64,000 nt of DNA, from assembly GCF_000717995.1 (NCBI RefSeq), contig NZ_JODM01000001.1, positions 682,001 to 746,000 of the forward strand, in the 5' to 3' direction. The first letter of the stretch is position 1. Each line of letters begins with the position of its first letter. Source of the stretch: Streptomyces violaceorubidus (lineage in GTDB: Bacteria; Actinomycetota; Actinomycetes; Streptomycetales; Streptomycetaceae). The notes below the pieces were generated by a model. That model ran no database searches and had not been told where the DNA came from. It was given only the letters and a program-made list of their open reading frames with translations. The position numbers and the translations under genes were made by a program. Shown one piece after another: positions 60,590-64,000 of the stretch.

Positions 60590-61705
60590 TCAGAGCCAGC
60601 CGTTGCGCTTGAGCGTGCGGTGGATGCCCAGGCAGAGGGCGACCGTGACCGACAGGACCAGCGGATAGCCGAACTTCCAGTGCGTCTCCGGCATGTAGTC
60701 GAAGTTCATACCGTATACGCCGCACACCATCGTCGGCACGGCGATGATCGCCGCCCACGAGGTGATCTTGCGCATGTCCTCGTTCTGCGCGACGGACGCC
60801 TGGGCCAGGTTGGCCTGGAGGATGGAGTTCAGCAGTTCGTCGAAGCCGATGACCTGCTCCTGCACCCGCGCCACGTGGTCGGCGACGTCCCGGAAGTACT
60901 TCTGGATCTCCGGGTCGATCAGCCGCATCGGCCGCTCGCTGAGCAGCTGCATGGGGCGCAGCAGCGGCGCCACCGCCCGCTTGAACTCCAGCACCTCGCG
61001 CTTGAGTTGGTAGATCCGGCCGGCGTCCGTGCCGCGCGGGCTGCCCTTGCGGCCCGGCGAGAACACCTCCGTCTCCACCTCGTCGATGTCGTCCTGCACC
61101 GCGTCGGCGACGGCGATGTAGCCGTCGACCACGTGGTCGGCGATGGCGTGCAGCACCGCCGAGGGGCCCTTGAGCAGCAGCTCGGGGTCCTCCTGGAGGC
61201 GGCGGCGCAGCGCGCGCAGCGAGCCCTGCCCGCCGTGCCGGACGGTGATGAAGAAGTCCCGCCCGGTGAAGCACATCACCTCGCCGGTCTCGACGACCTC
61301 GCTGTTGGCGGTGAGCTGGTCGTGGTCGACGTAGTGGACGGTCTTGAAGACCGTGAACAGGGAGTCGTCGTAGCGCTCCAGCTTGGGCCGCTGGTGGGCC
61401 TGGACGGCGTCCTCCACGGCCAGCGGGTGCAGCCCGAACTCCCGGGCGATACCGGCGAACTCGTCCTCGGTGGGCTCGTGCAGGCCGATCCACACGAACC
61501 CGCCGTCGCGGCGCACCTGGCGCATCGCGGTGTGCGGGGTCAGCGGCACGTCGGTCTCGACGCGGGTGCCGTCGCGGTAGACGGCGCAGTCGACGACGGC
61601 GGAGGCGGTCGCCGGGTCGCGGGTGGTGTCGTAGGGACCGCTGTCCTTGCGCACGGAAACGCGGGCCGGGCGGACCACGGCGCGCAGGTCACGGATCATC
61701 GACAT
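60590..61705 (-). CDS. corA: CorA-family magnesium/cobalt transporter
   Basis: The 371-residue protein has a large cytoplasmic N-terminal domain (1-300). The long stalk helix and two C-terminal membrane helices (SWAAIIAVPTMVCGVYGMNF and YPLVLSVTVALCLGI) carry the diagnostic YGMNF motif between them. CorA forms a pentameric channel for Mg and Co. ATG 61705 has AAGGAG upstream on the minus strand. The upstream 520 bp is a long divergent region with hairpins. It lies near MgtE-N/CBS and DUF1003 genes that may also relate to Mg. Confidence 0.95.
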   Translation of the reverse strand: MSMIRDLRAVVRPARVSVRKDSGPYDTTRDPATASAVVDCAVYRDGTRVETDVPLTPHTAMRQVRRDGGFVWIGLHEPTEDEFAGIAREFGLHPLAVEDAVQAHQRPKLERYDDSLFTVFKTVHYVDHDQLTANSEVVETGEVMCFTGRDFFITVRHGGQGSLRALRRRLQEDPELLLKGPSAVLHAIADHVVDGYIAVADAVQDDIDEVETEVFSPGRKGSPRGTDAGRIYQLKREVLEFKRAVAPLLRPMQLLSERPMRLIDPEIQKYFRDVADHVARVQEQVIGFDELLNSILQANLAQASVAQNEDMRKITSWAAIIAVPTMVCGVYGMNFDYMPETHWKFGYPLVLSVTVALCLGIHRTLKRNGWL

Positions 61706-62225
61706 GGCAGGCTCCTTCGCGGCGGGCGGCGAACGAGGCCGGTGACGGGTGGAACCACCCGGAATGAGGACGTCCTGACTACGCGTGCTCGGCGCGTCCA
61801 CAAAGCGGGGGGCACCGCACCGTCGCGGTGGCCGGATTCGCTGCTGATTCAGCTGCTGATACGGATCGACGGACAACGCGTCGAAGGATCGGATCAGGCA
61901 AAACGAGACGAAGTGCTCTTCCGTGAGAAGGCGCGCACGTGAAGCTGCGGCAGGAAGGTCGAAACAGCTGCGTCAGCGGCCGGAAGAGCGGGTGGTACTG
62001 CACGGTCGACTTCGGTCCATGCCGCCCACCTCCTCCGGCCGGTCCCTCGTGAGGGACGATCCATTCCCCTTGTTTGGAGGGGTTCCCCGTAGGGGAGAGT
62101 TCACAGCGTCGGGGGCTTGATCGCGACGCACTGCGTGCTGCCCCGAACCGCTGGCCCACAGTACCAGCCGCGCGACGTGTCAAGGCGCCGCTTTGCCTCT
62201 TCACGACGAGTTCTATGCTCGCCGC
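61706..62225. other. 520-bp divergent region with several hairpins
   Basis: No gene is supported. It separates divergent corA and the SUFU-domain gene. Between 62042 and 62095 three inverted repeats follow each other: GTCCCTC-GT-GAGGGAC (62042-62057), CCCCT-n7-AGGGG, and TCCCC-GTA-GGGGA. These could be operators or RNA structure in a long corA leader. AT-rich bits such as GCTGATTCAGCTGCTGATACGG (about 61845) may carry promoters. Confidence 0.5.
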
Positions 62226-62822
62226 ATGGCTGATGTTCTCCCACTGGTCGAGGCCCGGTTGCGCAGCGCGCTGGGCGAGCCGGACGCGCGCGCGGCGGTC
62301 ACCTTCCTCGGTACCGACCGCATCGAGGTGCTGCGTTTCCCCGCCTCCGGCCAGGAGGGCGACGTCGTCCGCTACGCCACCCTCGGCATGTCGGCCCAGC
62401 CCATGGCGGACCCCACGGCGGTGCTCGCCGACCCGGTCGAGGGCCCCCGCGCCGAGCTGGTGCTCTCCGTGCGGGCCGGGGCGGCCGACACCGACAAGGT
62501 GCTCCGCCCGCTCGCCGTACTGGCCGCGTCCCCGCAGGTCGAGGGCGTGGTCGTGGCGCCCGGTGCGTCGCTCGACGTGGGCGAGCCGCTGTGGCCCGGG
62601 GCGCCGTTCACCTCGGTGCTGGTCGCCGAGCCCGGCGGACTGGTCGAGGACCTGGAGCTGGACGCCCCGCTGGACCCCGTACGGTTCCTGCCGCTGCTGC
62701 CGATGACGCCGAACGAGGCGGCCTGGAAGCGCGTGCACGGCGCGCCCGCCCTCCAGGAGCGCTGGCTGAACCACGGAACGGACCTGCGCGATCCCTCGCG
62801 CAGGTCCGTTCCGCTGGACTGA
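62226..62822 (+). CDS. Suppressor-of-fused (SUFU)-domain protein
   Basis: The 198-residue protein resembles bacterial SUFU-domain proteins: ALGEPDARAAVTFLGTDRIEVLRFPASGQEGDVVRYATLGMSAQPM and a middle part LVLSVRAGAADTDKVLRPLAVLAASP. It has no signal peptide. In bacteria the role is unclear; some are immunity-like or adaptor proteins, but no toxin gene is beside it. ATG 62226 has no strong ribosome binding site. The last 16 codons are also a perfect 17-bp hairpin. Confidence 0.82.
   Translation: MADVLPLVEARLRSALGEPDARAAVTFLGTDRIEVLRFPASGQEGDVVRYATLGMSAQPMADPTAVLADPVEGPRAELVLSVRAGAADTDKVLRPLAVLAASPQVEGVVVAPGASLDVGEPLWPGAPFTSVLVAEPGGLVEDLELDAPLDPVRFLPLLPMTPNEAAWKRVHGAPALQERWLNHGTDLRDPSRRSVPLD
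62775..62812 (+). terminator. 17-bp perfect hairpin within the end of the SUFU gene
   Basis: GGAACGGACCTGCGCGA (62775-62791) and TCGCGCAGGTCCGTTCC (62796-62812) pair without mismatch around a TCCC loop, ending 8 bases before the stop codon. It lies between convergent genes and is the strongest terminator-like structure in this part of the window. Confidence 0.85.
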
Positions 62823-62857
62823 CGTGGCGGCGTGACGCAACTCACCGGATTTTCTCG

Positions 62858-64000
62858 TCAGTTGGCGAAAACCGTGACCGAGTCCTCGCTCGCGTGCCGC
62901 GGTTCCAGCTCCTCGGCCTCGTGGGTGAGCGCGCGGCGGCGTACGACGACCACGACCGCGCCGAGCAGGGCGGTCACCGCGGCCACCACGAACGGGATGT
63001 GGACGTCGGTCCACTCCTCGATCTTCGGCGCGAAGTAGGGGGCGGCCGCCGCGGCGAACCAGCGCACGAAGTTGTAGCCCGCGCTCGCCACCGGGCGCGG
63101 CGCGTCCGAGACCCCGAGGGCCAGCTCGGTGTAGACGGTGTTGTTCACCCCGATGAACGCGCCGGACAGGATCGTGCAGACGATCGCCGCGGTGTGGTTG
63201 CCGTAGCCGAGGACCAGGACGTCGGCCGCGAGCAGCACCAGCGAGCCGCCGAGCACCTTGAGCGAGCCGAAGCGCTTCTGCACGCGCGGCGCCACCAGCA
63301 CCGAGAAGACGGCGAGCAGCACGCCCCAGGCGAAGAACACGGCACCCGACTTGTACGGCGTCATGTTCAGCACGAACGGGGTGAAGGCCAGCACGGTGAA
63401 GAACGTGTAGTTGTAGAAGAACGCCGAGACCGCGGCGGAGGCGAGGCCGCCGTGGCCCAGCGCCCTGACCGGGTCGAGCAGCGAGGTCTTGCGGGCCGGC
63501 TTGGGCTGCTCCTTGAGGAACACCGTGATGCACAGGAAGCCGATCGCCATCAGGAAGGCCGTGCCGAAGAACGGGTAGCGCCAGCTGGCGTCGCCGAGCA
63601 GCGCGCCCAGCAGCGGGCCGCAGGCCATGCCGAGGCCGAGGGCGGACTCGTACAGCAGGATCGCGGCGGCGCTCCCGCCGGCCGCCGCGCCGACGATCAC
63701 GGCGAGGGCCGTGGAGACGAACAGCGCGTTGCCCAGGCCCCAGCCCGCCCGGTAGCCGACGAGCTGGCCGACGGTGTCGGAGGTGCCGGCCAGGCCCGCG
63801 AAGACCACGACGAAGGCCAGGCCGAGCAGCAGGGTCTTGCGGCCGCCGATGCGGCTGGAGACGAAGCCGGTGACCAGCATCGCCAGGGCCGTGATGAGGA
63901 AGTACGACGTGAACAGGAGGGAGACCTGACCGGCGCTCGCGTCCAGGCCCTTGGCGATGGACGGGAGGATCGGGTCGACGAGCCCGATGCCCATGAAGGC
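62858..64000 (-). CDS. MFS transporter (5' end beyond the window)
   Basis: At least 380 residues with about twelve hydrophobic segments of the major facilitator type. The visible start AFMGIGLVDPILPSIAKGLDASAGQVSLLFTSYF is part of helix 1 and 2, so the real N-terminus lies outside. The motif-A-like loop GFVSSRIGGRKTLLLG is between helices 2 and 3, and ALGLGMACGPLLGALLGD resembles motif C of the drug-efflux DHA1 group. The gene ends in a short basic and acidic tail. An export role for drugs or metabolites is likely by family; the substrate is unknown. Confidence 0.9.
   Translation of the reverse strand, partial: AFMGIGLVDPILPSIAKGLDASAGQVSLLFTSYFLITALAMLVTGFVSSRIGGRKTLLLGLAFVVVFAGLAGTSDTVGQLVGYRAGWGLGNALFVSTALAVIVGAAAGGSAAAILLYESALGLGMACGPLLGALLGDASWRYPFFGTAFLMAIGFLCITVFLKEQPKPARKTSLLDPVRALGHGGLASAAVSAFFYNYTFFTVLAFTPFVLNMTPYKSGAVFFAWGVLLAVFSVLVAPRVQKRFGSLKVLGGSLVLLAADVLVLGYGNHTAAIVCTILSGAFIGVNNTVYTELALGVSDAPRPVASAGYNFVRWFAAAAAPYFAPKIEEWTDVHIPFVVAAVTALLGAVVVVVRRRALTHEAEELEPRHASEDSVTVFAN

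Noticed and set aside
61779..63533. Minus-strand open frame crossing the SUFU gene and the MFS gene
   Set aside because: It is out of frame with the MFS permease and antisense to the SUFU gene, with no recognisable domain.

Overview
The window reads as a chromosomal segment of a Streptomyces. G+C is very high with strong third-position G/C bias, GTG and TTG starts and GGAGG-type ribosome binding sites are common, and the genes are actinomycete-typical: mycothiol enzyme MshB, DUF3117, a BldK-type oligopeptide importer and a mycobacterial-type succinate dehydrogenase. I see no tRNA, rRNA, CRISPR array, prophage or intact insertion sequence. One MITE-like element is present.

Layout. 1-5.6 kb: tail of an unknown gene, a GntR/HutC regulator with a candidate operator, a SPOR-like small protein, a Nudix hydrolase, a stand-alone anti-sigma-type kinase and a large PAS-PAS-GAF-PP2C-kinase protein. 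5.8-10.8 kb: a membrane-anchored GH18-like protein converging on a minus-strand operon for succinate dehydrogenase (coiled-coil protein, membrane anchor, SdhA, SdhB). 11.2-15.5 kb: a large LpqW-like lipoprotein and TypA. 16-28.5 kb: two complete oligopeptide ABC importers in tandem, the first matching bldKA-E and the second a paralogue in a different gene order. 28.6-34 kb: S9 peptidase, small membrane protein, Tat-lipoprotein intradiol-dioxygenase-like protein, MshB and a membrane protein. 34-44 kb: a peptidoglycan-binding-like membrane protein, a NarL-type two-component pair, a SirB1-like protein, a GNAT enzyme, ferredoxin, DapC, small secreted and cell-wall proteins. 44-49.4 kb: DapE, LOG, FolP-like, DivIVA-like, DNA glycosylase, PaaG-like isomerase, DUF3117. 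49.5-54.7 kb: O-methyltransferase, ECF sigma factor, zinc anti-sigma factor, HtrA, TatB. 54.9-64 kb: a conserved hypothetical, a MITE, Mrp, DUF1003, an MgtE-N/CBS protein, a lipoprotein, CorA, a SUFU-domain protein and an MFS permease cut by the window end.

Much of the right side follows the order of the M. tuberculosis segment typA-lpqW-mshB-fdxC-dapC-dapE-LOG-folP2-tagA-DUF3117-OMT-sigE-rseA-htrA-tatB-mrp-corA (Rv1165 to Rv1239c, recalled, not searched). Against that backbone the two ABC importers look like an insertion between typA and mshB, and gpgS is missing beside folP. Functional links visible in the DNA are the sigma/anti-sigma/HtrA/TatB envelope-stress set, LL-diaminopimelate synthesis (dapC, dapE) and peptide import close to a prolyl oligopeptidase.

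No clearly new system emerged. The most unusual items are the SBP-like leader ORF and dyad-rich region ahead of bldK, a strong hairpin inside the bldK operon, hairpins built into gene 3' ends, a MITE that supplies a stop codon, and several short tandem repeats.
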